From Rhodovarius crocodyli (GTDB taxonomy: Bacteria > Pseudomonadota > Alphaproteobacteria > Acetobacterales > Acetobacteraceae): a stretch of 64,000 bases of DNA. The stretch spans positions 248,001-312,000 of the forward strand of contig NZ_SACL01000003.1 in NCBI RefSeq assembly GCF_004005855.1. The letters run 5' to 3'. Position 1 is the stretch's first letter. Each line of letters opens with the position of its first letter. Both the position numbers and the translations under genes were made by a program. The notes beneath the pieces are model-generated. The model was not told where the DNA came from, searched no databases, and saw nothing but the letters and a program-made list of their open reading frames with translations. Shown here in pieces: positions 1 to 8,608 of the stretch.

Positions 1-554
1 GCGTGCAGGCCCATTCCTCCACCGGCAAGGGCACCAACGCCAACTGGGCGATGATCCCCTTCCTGGCCGAGATGAAGGACATCTTCACCCGCCTGCGCAC
101 GGACACCTCCTTGCAGGACACCGCCTATGACCCGCCCTTCAGCGACTTCAACCTGGTGCTGGACAATCACGGCACGGCGGTGAACGTCACGGTCGCGAAG
201 GCGACCGCGCTGATCAAGTTCCGCTACTCCCACCGCATCGACCCGCAGCCGATCATCGACCTGGTGCAGGCCGCCGCCGACCGTGCCGGCATGGCGCTGT
301 CCTGGGCGCTGGAGGGCAAGCCGCCCGAGCTGCCGGCCGACCATCCGCTGATCCGCCAATGCGTGGAGGCCACCGGCCAGCAGGCCATCACCGTGCCCTT
401 CGGCACCGATGCGAGTGAGCTTCAGGCGTTGGCCCCGTGTGTGATCCTGGGCCCCGGCTCCATCGCCACCGCCCACACCCCGCACGAGCATGTTTCGCTG
501 AGTGATCTTGCGCGCGCGGTGGATTTATACAAACGTTTGCTCACCGCTGCCTGA
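1..554 (+). CDS. M20-family metallopeptidase/deacylase, C-terminal part (5' end outside window)
   Basis: The reading frame is open at the left edge and ends at 554; about 184 residues are visible. The visible part matches the end of ArgE/DapE-type M20 amidohydrolases: the remainder of the lid/dimerisation domain, with a histidine-containing stretch near the edge (QAHSSTGKGTNAN), then the second half of the catalytic domain with the closing metal-ligand motif AHTPHEHVSL. The family removes acyl groups from amino acids or hydrolyses small peptides using two zinc ions. It lies 28 bp before the acyl-CoA synthetase on the same strand, so it probably supplies an acid to the operon that follows. The substrate cannot be told from this fragment. 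Confidence 0.8.
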   Translation, partial: VQAHSSTGKGTNANWAMIPFLAEMKDIFTRLRTDTSLQDTAYDPPFSDFNLVLDNHGTAVNVTVAKATALIKFRYSHRIDPQPIIDLVQAAADRAGMALSWALEGKPPELPADHPLIRQCVEATGQQAITVPFGTDASELQALAPCVILGPGSIATAHTPHEHVSLSDLARAVDLYKRLLTAA

Positions 555-582
555 AACCCCGAACGGGGCGGGGGCGGTGAAG

Positions 583-2688
583 ATGGGAAACGTCATGAAC
601 ACCAATGCCTTCGCCTCGCTGGATCCCCTGGTCCGTCCGCGCTCCATCGCCATCGTCGGCGCCTCGGACGACGCGACGCGTATCGGTGGGCGGCCCATCG
701 CCTACATGAAGTCGCAGAATTTCCAGGGCACCATCCTGCCGGTGAACCCCAAGCGCGACACCATCCAGGGCCTGAAGGCCTACACGGATGTGGACGCCCT
801 GCCGGAAACCCCGGATGTGGGCCTGATCGCGGTGGCGGGCGATGCGGTGCTGTCCTCGGTCGAGGCGCTGGGCCGCAAGGGCACCAAGGGCGTCATCATG
901 TTCACCGCCGGTTACGCCGAGATGGACGAGGACGGTGCCCGCCGGCAGGAGGAGCTGGTCGCCGTCACCCGCAAATACGGCATGCGCCTGCTGGGGCCGA
1001 ACTGCCTGGGCCTGTTCAACGCGGATATCGGCTTCTACCCCATCTTCTCCTCGGCCTTCGACGGCGGCTGGCCGCTGAAGGGCCGCATCGGCATCGCCAG
1101 CCAGTCGGGCGCCTATGGCACCCATGTGTTCTCGGTCGCGCGCAACCGCGGCCTCGGCACGCCGGTCTGTGTCACCACCGGCAATGAGGCCGATGTGGCG
1201 CTCGGCGACGTGCTGGGCTGGATGGCCCAGGCGCCCGAGGTGGACGTGATCCTGGCCTACGCGGAAGGGATCCGGGAGCGCGAGAAGTTCCTGGCCGCGC
1301 TGGAGCTGGCGCGCGCCAACCGCAAGCCGATCGTGATGATGAAGGTCGGCCGCAGCGAATTGGGTGGCGAGGCCGCGAAATCCCACACCGCCTCCATCGC
1401 CGGCGACGATGCCGTGACGGACGCGGTGCTGCGCGAATTCGGCGTGCTGCGCGCCACCAGCACCGAACACGCGCTCGATGTCGCCTATGCCGCCACGCGG
1501 CGGGTCTATCCGGTGCAGAACACGCTGGGCGTGCTGACCGTCTCGGGCGGGGCGGGCGTTCTGATCTCGGATGCCGCCGAGGCGCTGGGCTTCGCCATGC
1601 CGCCGATGCCTGAGGAAGCGCAGAAGGTGCTGAAGGGCCACATTTCCTTCTGCGCGCCGCGCAACCCGGTGGACTGCACGGCCCAGGTGGTGAACCAGCC
1701 CGCGCTGATCGGCACCTTTGCCGAAAGCCTGGTGGTGAATGGCGGCTACAGCTCCATCCTGGGCTTCTTCACCCAGACCGGCGGCAGCAGGATGATGGCG
1801 CCGCACATCCGCGCCGAGATGAACAAGGTGAAGGCCCAGCACCCTGACCGGCTGTGGTGCCTGTCGGTCATCGCCCCGCCCGAGATGGTGCGCGAATACC
1901 AGGATGACGGCTTCCTGGTGTTCGAGGACCCGACGCGCGCGGTGGTGGCGCTGCACGCCATGGAATATTTCGGCAAGGCCTTCGCCGCCAGGCCCTGCTC
2001 GGCGGTTGCGCTGCCCAAGGTCGAACTGCCCGACAGCACCCCCAGCGAGGCCGAGGCCAAGCGGATCCTGGCCCAGGCCGGCGTGCCGGCCGTGCCCGAA
2101 TACGCCTGCGCCGAGGTGCATGTCGCCGTCGATGCGGCGGAGGCCATGGGCTATCCGGTGGTGCTGAAGATCCTCTCGCCCGATATCCTGCATAAGTCCG
2201 AGATCGGCGGCGTGCTGCTGAATGTGGAGGACGCGCATGGCGTGCGCGAGGGCTTCGAGCTGCTGCTGAAGCGCGCCAAGGAACATGCGCCGAACGCCCG
2301 CATCGAGGGCGTGCTGGTCGCCAAGCAGATCAAGGGCGGCACCGAGATGGCCTTCGGCATCGTCAACGACCCGGTCTTCGGGCCGGTGGCGATGGTGGGC
2401 CTCGGCGGCATCTTCATCGAGGTGCTGAAGGACGTGGCCTTCCGCCGCTGCCCCTTCAGCCCGGCCGAGGCGGAGGAGATGATCCGCTCCCTGAAAGGCT
2501 TCGCGCTGCTCGACGGCGCGCGCGGCCGGCCCAAGGCGGACCTCAAGGCACTCAGCACGGCGTTGTCCAACCTCTCGGCCTTCGCGGCGGCCGCCGGGCC
2601 GAAGCTGGCCAGCGTGGACATCAACCCGGTGTTCGCCCTGCCTGACGCCGCCTATGCCGCCGACGCCGTGCTGGAGATCACGCCGTGA
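583..2688 (+). CDS. Acyl-CoA synthetase (NDP-forming), acetate--CoA ligase/ATP-grasp fusion
   Basis: About 701 aa. The order is an N-terminal CoA-binding Rossmann domain (SIAIVGASDD about residue 20), a succinyl-CoA-ligase-like middle with SHTASIAGDD carrying the histidine that is phosphorylated in ADP-forming acyl-CoA synthetases, and a C-terminal ATP-grasp domain (GYPVVLKILSPDILHKSEIGG). The family converts a carboxylic acid, ATP and CoA to acyl-CoA, ADP and phosphate. Two starts are possible, ATG 583 and ATG 595; neither has a strong ribosome site. The stop overlaps the MaoC gene by four bases, so the two are translationally coupled. The acid substrate is unknown; neighbours suggest a branched, cyclic or dicarboxylic acid. 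Confidence 0.9.
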   Translation: MGNVMNTNAFASLDPLVRPRSIAIVGASDDATRIGGRPIAYMKSQNFQGTILPVNPKRDTIQGLKAYTDVDALPETPDVGLIAVAGDAVLSSVEALGRKGTKGVIMFTAGYAEMDEDGARRQEELVAVTRKYGMRLLGPNCLGLFNADIGFYPIFSSAFDGGWPLKGRIGIASQSGAYGTHVFSVARNRGLGTPVCVTTGNEADVALGDVLGWMAQAPEVDVILAYAEGIREREKFLAALELARANRKPIVMMKVGRSELGGEAAKSHTASIAGDDAVTDAVLREFGVLRATSTEHALDVAYAATRRVYPVQNTLGVLTVSGGAGVLISDAAEALGFAMPPMPEEAQKVLKGHISFCAPRNPVDCTAQVVNQPALIGTFAESLVVNGGYSSILGFFTQTGGSRMMAPHIRAEMNKVKAQHPDRLWCLSVIAPPEMVREYQDDGFLVFEDPTRAVVALHAMEYFGKAFAARPCSAVALPKVELPDSTPSEAEAKRILAQAGVPAVPEYACAEVHVAVDAAEAMGYPVVLKILSPDILHKSEIGGVLLNVEDAHGVREGFELLLKRAKEHAPNARIEGVLVAKQIKGGTEMAFGIVNDPVFGPVAMVGLGGIFIEVLKDVAFRRCPFSPAEAEEMIRSLKGFALLDGARGRPKADLKALSTALSNLSAFAAAAGPKLASVDINPVFALPDAAYAADAVLEITP

Positions 2689-3539
2689 TCGACCCGCAGA
2701 GCCTGCTGGCCTACCCCATCCCGGAAATCCGCCAGACGCTGCGCTGGCAGGATATCGCGCTGTACAACTTCTCCATCGGGCTGGGCCAGGACCCGATGGA
2801 CAAGGCCCAGCTGCCCTTCCTGGACGAACGCAACCTGGTGGCCATGCCCAGCATGGCGGTGGTGCTGGGCTATCCCGGCTTCTGGGTGCAGAACCCCGCC
2901 ACGGGCGTCGATTGGGTGAAGGTGGTGCATGGCGAACAGTCGCTGACCCTGCACAAGCCGCTGCCCACCAATGGCGAGGTGATCGGCACCAGCCGCGTCA
3001 CCCGCATCATCGACCGCGGCGCCGGCAAGGGCGCCATCATCTATTCCGAGCGCGTGGTGAAGGATGCCGCGACCGGCGAGAAGCTGGCCACGCTCTCCAT
3101 GTCCACCTTCGCGCGCGGTGACGGCGGCTTCAACGGCGACCCGGGCCCGGCCCCCAAGCCGCACCCGGAGCCCGACCGCGCGCCCGACCTCTCGGTGGAA
3201 CTGCCCACCCGCCCGGAACAGGCGCTGGTCTATCGCCTGAACGGAGATTTCAACCCGCTGCACATGGACCCCGACGTGGCCGCCAAGGCGGGCTTCAAGC
3301 AGCCCATCCTGCACGGGCTCGCCAGCTTCGGCGTGGTCTGCCACGCGCTGATGCGCGGCCTGTGCGACTATGACGTCACGCGCTTCGGCAGCATGGATTG
3401 CCGCTTCTCCTCCCCGGTCTATCCGGGTGAGACGCTGCGGACGGAAATCTGGAACGAGGAGGGCGGGGCCGCCTTCCGCACGCGGGTGGTGGAGCGCGAC
3501 ATCGTCGTCGTCTCCAACGGGAAGTTCCGCTTTGCCTGA
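2685..3539 (+). CDS. MaoC-type (hydratase 2) enoyl-CoA hydratase
   Basis: 284 aa, GTG start overlapping the previous stop (GTGA). It has two hot-dog halves: a degenerate N-terminal one and a C-terminal one carrying the hydratase-2 signature GDFNPLHMDPDVA (about residue 187) and GFKQPILHGLASFG. The Asp/His pair of this motif is the catalytic dyad of R-specific enoyl-CoA hydratases, including peroxisomal MFE-2. It should hydrate a trans-2-enoyl-CoA made by the dehydrogenases further down the operon. Length fits the double-hot-dog eukaryote-like subfamily rather than the single-domain PhaJ type. Confidence 0.9.
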   Translation: MIDPQSLLAYPIPEIRQTLRWQDIALYNFSIGLGQDPMDKAQLPFLDERNLVAMPSMAVVLGYPGFWVQNPATGVDWVKVVHGEQSLTLHKPLPTNGEVIGTSRVTRIIDRGAGKGAIIYSERVVKDAATGEKLATLSMSTFARGDGGFNGDPGPAPKPHPEPDRAPDLSVELPTRPEQALVYRLNGDFNPLHMDPDVAAKAGFKQPILHGLASFGVVCHALMRGLCDYDVTRFGSMDCRFSSPVYPGETLRTEIWNEEGGAAFRTRVVERDIVVVSNGKFRFA

Positions 3540-3581
3540 AGCGGGTTATGCTGGGCGGGAAATGAAGGGAATAGCGTCTTA

Positions 3582-4262
3582 ATGATCAATAAGATCGTGC
3601 AGAGCATGGCCGAGGCGATGGAGGGCATCAAGGATGGCTCCACCGTGCTGATCGGCGGTTTCGGCTCAGTCGGCCAGCCCGATGCGCTGATCGAGGGGCT
3701 GATCGAGCAGGGCGCCAAGGACCTGACCTGCGTGGCCAACAATGCAGGCACCGGCCATGTGGGCCTGGCGCGGCTGATGGAACTCGGCCGGGTGCGGAAG
3801 ATCATCTGCTCCTTCCCGCGCAGCGCCGGGTCCGTCGTGTTCGAGGAGCTGTACAAGGCCGGCAAGATCGAGCTGGAGATCGTGCCCCAGGGCACGATGG
3901 CCGAGCGCATGCGCGCCGCCGGCGCCGGCATCCCCGCCTTCTTCACCGCGACGGGCGCCGGCACGCTGCTGGCCCGCGGCAAGGAAGCGCGTGAGTTCGA
4001 CGGCCGCGAATACATCATGGAACGCTCCCTGCCGGCCGATGTGGCGCTGATCGAGGCCTGGGAGGCCGATCGCTGGGGCAACCTGATCTACAAGGACAGC
4101 GGCCGGAACTTCAATCCGGTGATGGCCATGGCCGCGACGCTGACCATCGCGCAGGTGCAGCACATCGGTGAACTGGGCACGCTGGACCCCGAGAAGATCG
4201 TGACGCCGGGCGTCTATGTGAACCGCGTGCTGCAGGTGGACCGCGGCGCGCCCTGGGTTTGA
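3582..4262 (+). CDS. 3-oxoacid CoA-transferase, subunit A
   Basis: 226 aa, ATG start with ribosome site GAAGGGA about 11 bases upstream. The N-terminal GGFGSVGQPDALIEGL and the later glycine-rich ATGAGTLLARGKE are typical of the alpha subunit of two-subunit class I CoA-transferases (ScoA, PcaI, AtoD). Together with the next gene it moves CoA between a 3-oxoacid and succinate or another acyl donor. 3-oxoadipate, acetoacetate or another 3-oxoacid are all possible; the sequence does not decide. Confidence 0.92.
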   Translation: MINKIVQSMAEAMEGIKDGSTVLIGGFGSVGQPDALIEGLIEQGAKDLTCVANNAGTGHVGLARLMELGRVRKIICSFPRSAGSVVFEELYKAGKIELEIVPQGTMAERMRAAGAGIPAFFTATGAGTLLARGKEAREFDGREYIMERSLPADVALIEAWEADRWGNLIYKDSGRNFNPVMAMAATLTIAQVQHIGELGTLDPEKIVTPGVYVNRVLQVDRGAPWV

Positions 4263-4318
4263 TGATGTGGACCGGGGCGCCCCGCGCCCCTAACCTCTAT
4301 CGACGGAGGAAATAACCA

Positions 4319-4960
4319 ATGCAGCCTTTTTCCCGCCCCCAGATGGCGGCCCGCGCCGCCCAGGACATTCCGGAAGGCTGGGTCGTGAACCTCGGCATCG
4401 GTATGCCGACCGCGATCGCCGACCACGTCCCCCTCGACCGCGAGGTGATCTTCCAGTCCGAGAACGGCGTGATCGGTATGGGCCCCGCCCCCAATGCCAA
4501 TGAGGCCAACCCCTGGCTGATCAACGCCGGCAAGGCGATGGTCACGCTGCGGCCCGGTGGCTCCTACGTGCATCACTCCGACAGCTTCGCGATGATCCGC
4601 GGCGGGCACATCGACCTGTGCGTGCTGGGCGGCTTCGAGGTCGCGGCGAATGGCGACCTGGCGAACTGGGCCACCAGCGAGAACGACACGGCCCCGGCCG
4701 TGGGCGGCGCCATGGACCTGGGCGCGGGCGCCAAGCGCCTGTGGGTCATCATGGACCACACCACCAAGGACGGTCGCCCCAAGCTGGTCGACCAGTGCGG
4801 CTATCCGCTGACCGCGCTCGGCACCGTCAACCGCGTCTACACCAACCTCGGTGTGTTCGACGTGGTGAAGGGCACGGGCTTCATCGTGGTCGACCTGGCC
4901 CCCGGCGTCACGCTGGAATACGCCCAGTCCCAGTCCGCGTCGAAGCTGCACACCCTATGA
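4319..4960 (+). CDS. 3-oxoacid CoA-transferase, subunit B
   Basis: 213 aa with an excellent ribosome site (GGAGGA, 8 bases before ATG). The motif SENGVIGMGPAP (about residues 44-55) holds the glutamate that forms the covalent thioester with CoA in this family. It pairs with subunit A encoded 56 bp upstream. Its stop overlaps the start of the next dehydrogenase (ATGA), so expression of the two is coupled. Confidence 0.93.
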   Translation: MQPFSRPQMAARAAQDIPEGWVVNLGIGMPTAIADHVPLDREVIFQSENGVIGMGPAPNANEANPWLINAGKAMVTLRPGGSYVHHSDSFAMIRGGHIDLCVLGGFEVAANGDLANWATSENDTAPAVGGAMDLGAGAKRLWVIMDHTTKDGRPKLVDQCGYPLTALGTVNRVYTNLGVFDVVKGTGFIVVDLAPGVTLEYAQSQSASKLHTL

Positions 4961-6012
4961 GCAGCGCGGCGGGGATCGCCCCCTACAACGAAGACCAGGC
5001 CGAATCCGCGCGGATGATCCGCGAGAGCGCGGCCGGGCATGCCTCCGACATCGCGCGCATCCGCGCGCTGCGCTTCACCACCCACGGCTTCGCCGCCGAT
5101 GCGTACCGAGAGATGGCGGAGCTGGGCTGGATCGGCCTGGCCGTGCCCGAAGCCGCCGGCGGCTCGGGCCTGGGCATGATCGAGCTGGTGACGCTGGCCG
5201 AGGAGCTGGGCCGTGGCCTGGTGCCCGAACCCATCATCCCCGCCACCCTGTCTGCCCTGCTGCTGGCCGAGGCCGGCGAGACGGAGCTGCTGGGCCAGCT
5301 GCTGGCCGGTGAGGCCGTGGTGCTGACCGCCTGGCAGGACCGTGCCGGCACGCTGACCCCCAGCCTGGATGCCGGCGCCACGCGGCGCTTCATCCCGATG
5401 GCGGCGGGCGCGACCCACTTCCTGGTGCCGACCACGGCGGGTCTGGGCGTGCTGCCGGCGGCCGAGGCCGATCTGGTGACTGAGCCCACCAATGACGGCG
5501 GCAACCTGGGTACGCTTCGCCCGGGCGCCTACCGTTCGGTCGGTCAGGCAAACCCCGGCCCCGCGCTGGACAAGGCGGCGCTGGCGACGGCGGCCTATCT
5601 GCTGGGCGGCATGGAGGCAGCCTTCGCCATGACGCTGGCCTACCTCAACACCCGCCAGCAGTTCGGCAAGATCATCGGCACCTTCCAGGCGCTGCAGCAC
5701 AAGGCGGTGGATGTGAAGGTGCAGATCGCCCTCACCCGCGCCTCGGTCGAGGCTGCGGCGGCGGGCATCGACAATGGCGCGACCGGCGATGCGGCCTCGG
5801 CCCTCGTCTCCCGCGCCAAGGCCCGCGCCAGCGAGGCCTCGATGACGGTCGGCCAGATGTGCGTCCAGCTCTCGGGCGGCATCGGCTACACCGACGACTA
5901 CGATGTGGGTCTCTATCTGCGGAAGGCGATGACCCTCGCCCCGCTGTTCGGCGGTGCCGCGCTGCATCGCGCCCGCTTCATGAAACTCAGCCCCGAGACG
6001 GAGGACGCGTGA
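4957..6012 (+). CDS. Acyl-CoA dehydrogenase, small atypical subunit
   Basis: 351 aa, ATG overlapping the previous stop. The helical N-terminal domain (YREMAELGWIGLAVPEAAGG) and C-terminal helical domain (RQQFGKIIGTFQALQHKAVD) of the acyl-CoA dehydrogenase fold are present, but the middle beta domain is short. Where most members carry the catalytic glutamate (Y-E-G-T), this protein reads APLFGGAALHR. It therefore probably works as one half of a heteromeric dehydrogenase with the 389-aa partner encoded at 6785-7954, as known for PimC/PimD and steroid FadE pairs. That pairing is inferred. Confidence 0.88.
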   Translation: MSSAAGIAPYNEDQAESARMIRESAAGHASDIARIRALRFTTHGFAADAYREMAELGWIGLAVPEAAGGSGLGMIELVTLAEELGRGLVPEPIIPATLSALLLAEAGETELLGQLLAGEAVVLTAWQDRAGTLTPSLDAGATRRFIPMAAGATHFLVPTTAGLGVLPAAEADLVTEPTNDGGNLGTLRPGAYRSVGQANPGPALDKAALATAAYLLGGMEAAFAMTLAYLNTRQQFGKIIGTFQALQHKAVDVKVQIALTRASVEAAAAGIDNGATGDAASALVSRAKARASEASMTVGQMCVQLSGGIGYTDDYDVGLYLRKAMTLAPLFGGAALHRARFMKLSPETEDA

Positions 6013-6782
6013 TGGATGCTCCCGTGATGCGCGTGGTCGCCGAGAAGAACGGCGCTGTGCTGACCCTGACCCTGGATTACCCCGCGCGCCGCAACGCGCT
6101 GGCCATGCCGCTGCGCAAGGAGATCGAGGAGGCGCTGGAAGCCGCCAGCGTGGACGGCACCCGCGCCGTGGTCATCACCGGCGCCGGCGGGCATTTCTGC
6201 TCGGGCGGCGATATCTCCGGCATGGATGCGCGCGGCATGATGGCCGGGCGCGACCGCATGCGCCGCACCCACCGCTTCATCCAGACGCTCGCCTTCGGGA
6301 ACTTCCCGGTGGTGGCGGCGGTCGAGGGCTATTGCGTGGGCGCCGGTCTGTCGCTGGCCTGCATCAGCGACACCGTGATCGCCAGCGAGACCGCGAAGCT
6401 GGGTGCCGGCTTCGGCAAGATCGGTCTGATGGCGGATCTCGGCCTGCCCTTCACCCTGCCGCAGCGCATCGGCGTGGCGAAGGCCCGCCAGGTGCTGCTG
6501 TACCACAAGCAGTTCACCGCGGCCGAAGCACTGGCCATCGACCTGGTGGATGAGGTGGTGCCGGCCGGCCAGGCCCTGGCCGTGGCGCAGGAACGCGCGG
6601 CCTTCCTGGCTGAGCAGGCGCCCACGCCCATGGCGCTGACCCGCCAGATGCTGGCCCAGGGCCTGCATGATGCGCTGGAGACCGAGCGCCACTTCCAGGC
6701 CGCGTTGTTCGCCACCGAGGATTTCAACGAGGGCCGCGAGGCCTTCCTCGGCAAGCGCGCACCCGCGTTCAAGGGGGTTTGA
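6012..6782 (+). CDS. Crotonase-fold protein, PaaG-type enoyl-CoA hydratase/isomerase
   Basis: 256 aa; its ATG overlaps the previous stop by one base (TGATG). The oxyanion-hole motif HFCSGGDISGM and the second GYCVGAGLSLA are clear. The residue equivalent to the first hydratase glutamate is lysine (GFGKIGLMADLGLPFTLPQR). An aspartate is kept at the position used by PaaG-type isomerases (family pattern K-I-G-L-x-x-D). I therefore favour double-bond isomerisation over simple hydration. Hydration in this operon may be left to the MaoC protein. Confidence 0.88.
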   Translation: MDAPVMRVVAEKNGAVLTLTLDYPARRNALAMPLRKEIEEALEAASVDGTRAVVITGAGGHFCSGGDISGMDARGMMAGRDRMRRTHRFIQTLAFGNFPVVAAVEGYCVGAGLSLACISDTVIASETAKLGAGFGKIGLMADLGLPFTLPQRIGVAKARQVLLYHKQFTAAEALAIDLVDEVVPAGQALAVAQERAAFLAEQAPTPMALTRQMLAQGLHDALETERHFQAALFATEDFNEGREAFLGKRAPAFKGV

Positions 6783-6784
6783 GC

Positions 6785-7954
6785 ATGAGCGTGATCGCCG
6801 GCGTCGAGCCCGAGGACCTGAACGCGCTGGATGATGAGAGCTTCCGCCTCGTCGTCCGCCGCTGGATCGAGGCGAACTACCCGCCCGAGCTGCGCAACCC
6901 GCCCAAGCGCCTGCATTGGGAGGAAAACAACCCCTGGTACTTCAAGCTGGCCGAGAAGGGCTGGCTGTGCCCGGGCTGGCCGCGCGAGTATGGCGGCCTC
7001 GGCCTCGGCCCCATCAAGCAGATCATCTTCACCGAGGAGCTGGAGCGTTGGGGCTGCGCCCGCAGCAACGACCACGGCATCATCATGCTGGGGCCCTTGC
7101 TGATCCGCTATGGCTCCGAGGAGCAGAAGAAGCACTACCTGCCCAAGATCCTGTCCGGTGAGCATGTGTGGTGCCAGGGCTATTCGGAACCCAACTCCGG
7201 TTCCGACCTGGCGTCCCTGCGCACCTCCGCCGTGCTGGACGGCGACGAGTATGTGGTGAACGGCCAGAAGATCTGGACCACGCTGGCGTCGGACGCCAAC
7301 TGGATCTTCCTGCTGGTCCGCACCGACCCGACGGCCAAGAAGCAGGAAGGCATCTCCTTCCTGCTGGTGGACATGAACACGCCGGGCATCACGGTGCGGC
7401 CCATCATCAACCTCGAGATGCATGACGAGTTCTGCGAGGTGTTCTTCGACAATGTTCGGGTGCCCAAGGCCAACCTTGTCGGCCAGCTCAATAAGGGCTG
7501 GGACATGGCGAAGGCCCTGCTCAGCTTCGAGCGCATCTACCTCGGCAGCCCCCGCCAGTCGGCCTATGCGCTGACGCGGCTGAAGCAGCTGGCGGAAAAG
7601 ATGGGCGTGTTCGACGACCCGTCCTTCGCCGGCACCTACGCCAAGCTGCGCACCGATTTCGAGGACCTGAAGTCGTTGTACGGCCGCTATGTGGAGGTGC
7701 TGAAGCGCGGGCAGTCGCTCGGCGCCGACGTGTCGCAGCTGAAGATCGTGCAGTCCGAGCTGTTCCAGCGCATCACCGAGACGATGATGGCGATCTCCGC
7801 CGAAAACGCCGGGCTGATGGAGCCGATGGAAGGCAACCGGAACCTGAACCCGGCCGGCCTGTACATCCAGGCGCGGCCGACCACGATTTACGGCGGCACC
7901 AGCGAGATCCAGCGCAACATCATCGCCAAGAATGTGCTGGGCCTGCCTGGATAA
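6785..7954 (+). CDS. Acyl-CoA dehydrogenase, large subunit
   Basis: 389 aa from ATG 6785, which has AAGGGGG seven bases upstream; TTG 6779 is the alternative. All three dehydrogenase domains are present: W-P-x-E-Y-G-G-x-G-L near residue 65, the FAD/substrate motif GYSEPNSGSDLASLRT, and the C-terminal IYGGTSEIQRNIIAKNVLGL. The usual catalytic Glu before G-T-S-E-I is glycine, as in many dehydrogenases that work as unlike pairs. It is the last gene of the catabolic operon and the probable partner of the 351-aa protein. Confidence 0.9.
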   Translation: MSVIAGVEPEDLNALDDESFRLVVRRWIEANYPPELRNPPKRLHWEENNPWYFKLAEKGWLCPGWPREYGGLGLGPIKQIIFTEELERWGCARSNDHGIIMLGPLLIRYGSEEQKKHYLPKILSGEHVWCQGYSEPNSGSDLASLRTSAVLDGDEYVVNGQKIWTTLASDANWIFLLVRTDPTAKKQEGISFLLVDMNTPGITVRPIINLEMHDEFCEVFFDNVRVPKANLVGQLNKGWDMAKALLSFERIYLGSPRQSAYALTRLKQLAEKMGVFDDPSFAGTYAKLRTDFEDLKSLYGRYVEVLKRGQSLGADVSQLKIVQSELFQRITETMMAISAENAGLMEPMEGNRNLNPAGLYIQARPTTIYGGTSEIQRNIIAKNVLGLPG

Positions 7955-8023
7955 TCACACACCCCTGATTGCATGACTTTCGAAGAACCCATTAGCCTCT
8001 CCTGTAATTCCTGGAGCAGGCTG

Positions 8024-8608
8024 ATGGGTTTTTCTGTGAAGCGTGGCGCGATGCTGGCGGTTGTGTTGGCAACAGCGGGCTGCGGCGGGCAACAGGCGAC
8101 GCCGACCACTACCTTCGTAAGTCAGCCGCAGACAGACCCGCTGGCGGGCATGCAGCGGACCAGCACGCCCATTCCGGGCACAGCCTGGGTCGTGGCCTGC
8201 GTGTCCTTTCCCAACATGCCGCCCGAGCGGCGCCAGAGCTGCCGCGCGGACCTGAACCTGTCCCAGCCGGGGCAACAGGTTCAGGCGAACCTGTATACGC
8301 TGCATGGCGGCCGGCACTGGATGCTGCGGACCAACCTGCCCGCCACGGGGCTCAGCATCCAGGTTGAAGGCCGCCCGAGCAGCCATGTAGGCCGCTGCTC
8401 CGGCGCGGGCCTGTGCGTGCTGGAGGACGCCATGGCGCTGACCCAGGAGATGCAGGCCGGCAGCCGCGTCGCCGTCACGCTGATGACGGCCCGAGGCGGC
8501 ATGCGCAGCCAGGTGGCGACGGCAGGCATCAATGAGGCGCTGCGGCTGGCGGCTGCGGGCACCTCGCCTGCCGCGCTGGGTGACCGTCCCACCTTGAGTG
8601 TGCGGTGA
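8024..8608 (+). CDS. Lipoprotein resembling the IalB (invasion-associated locus B) family, copy 1
   Basis: 194 aa from ATG 8024 (GGAG about 8 bases upstream). A short signal peptide ends in the lipobox ATAGC. Four further cysteines form the pattern WVVACVS...SCRADL...GRC...GLC, followed by a region rich in charged and small residues and ending near N-E-A-L. This pattern (two separated Cys, then a C-x(4-6)-C knot, then an L-x-x-A-L ending) matches IalB-like periplasmic proteins, whose molecular role is poorly defined. The next gene is a diverged copy and starts within the stop codon of this one. Confidence 0.7.
   Translation: MGFSVKRGAMLAVVLATAGCGGQQATPTTTFVSQPQTDPLAGMQRTSTPIPGTAWVVACVSFPNMPPERRQSCRADLNLSQPGQQVQANLYTLHGGRHWMLRTNLPATGLSIQVEGRPSSHVGRCSGAGLCVLEDAMALTQEMQAGSRVAVTLMTARGGMRSQVATAGINEALRLAAAGTSPAALGDRPTLSVR

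Noticed and set aside
541-2286. 581-codon frame on the minus strand
   Set aside because: Antisense of the acyl-CoA synthetase; His/Gly/Gln-rich, no recognisable domain.
4618-4956. N-terminal extension of the 351-aa dehydrogenase
   Set aside because: It overlaps CoA-transferase subunit B in another frame and is Arg/Gly-rich; the ATGA overlap start is the natural one.
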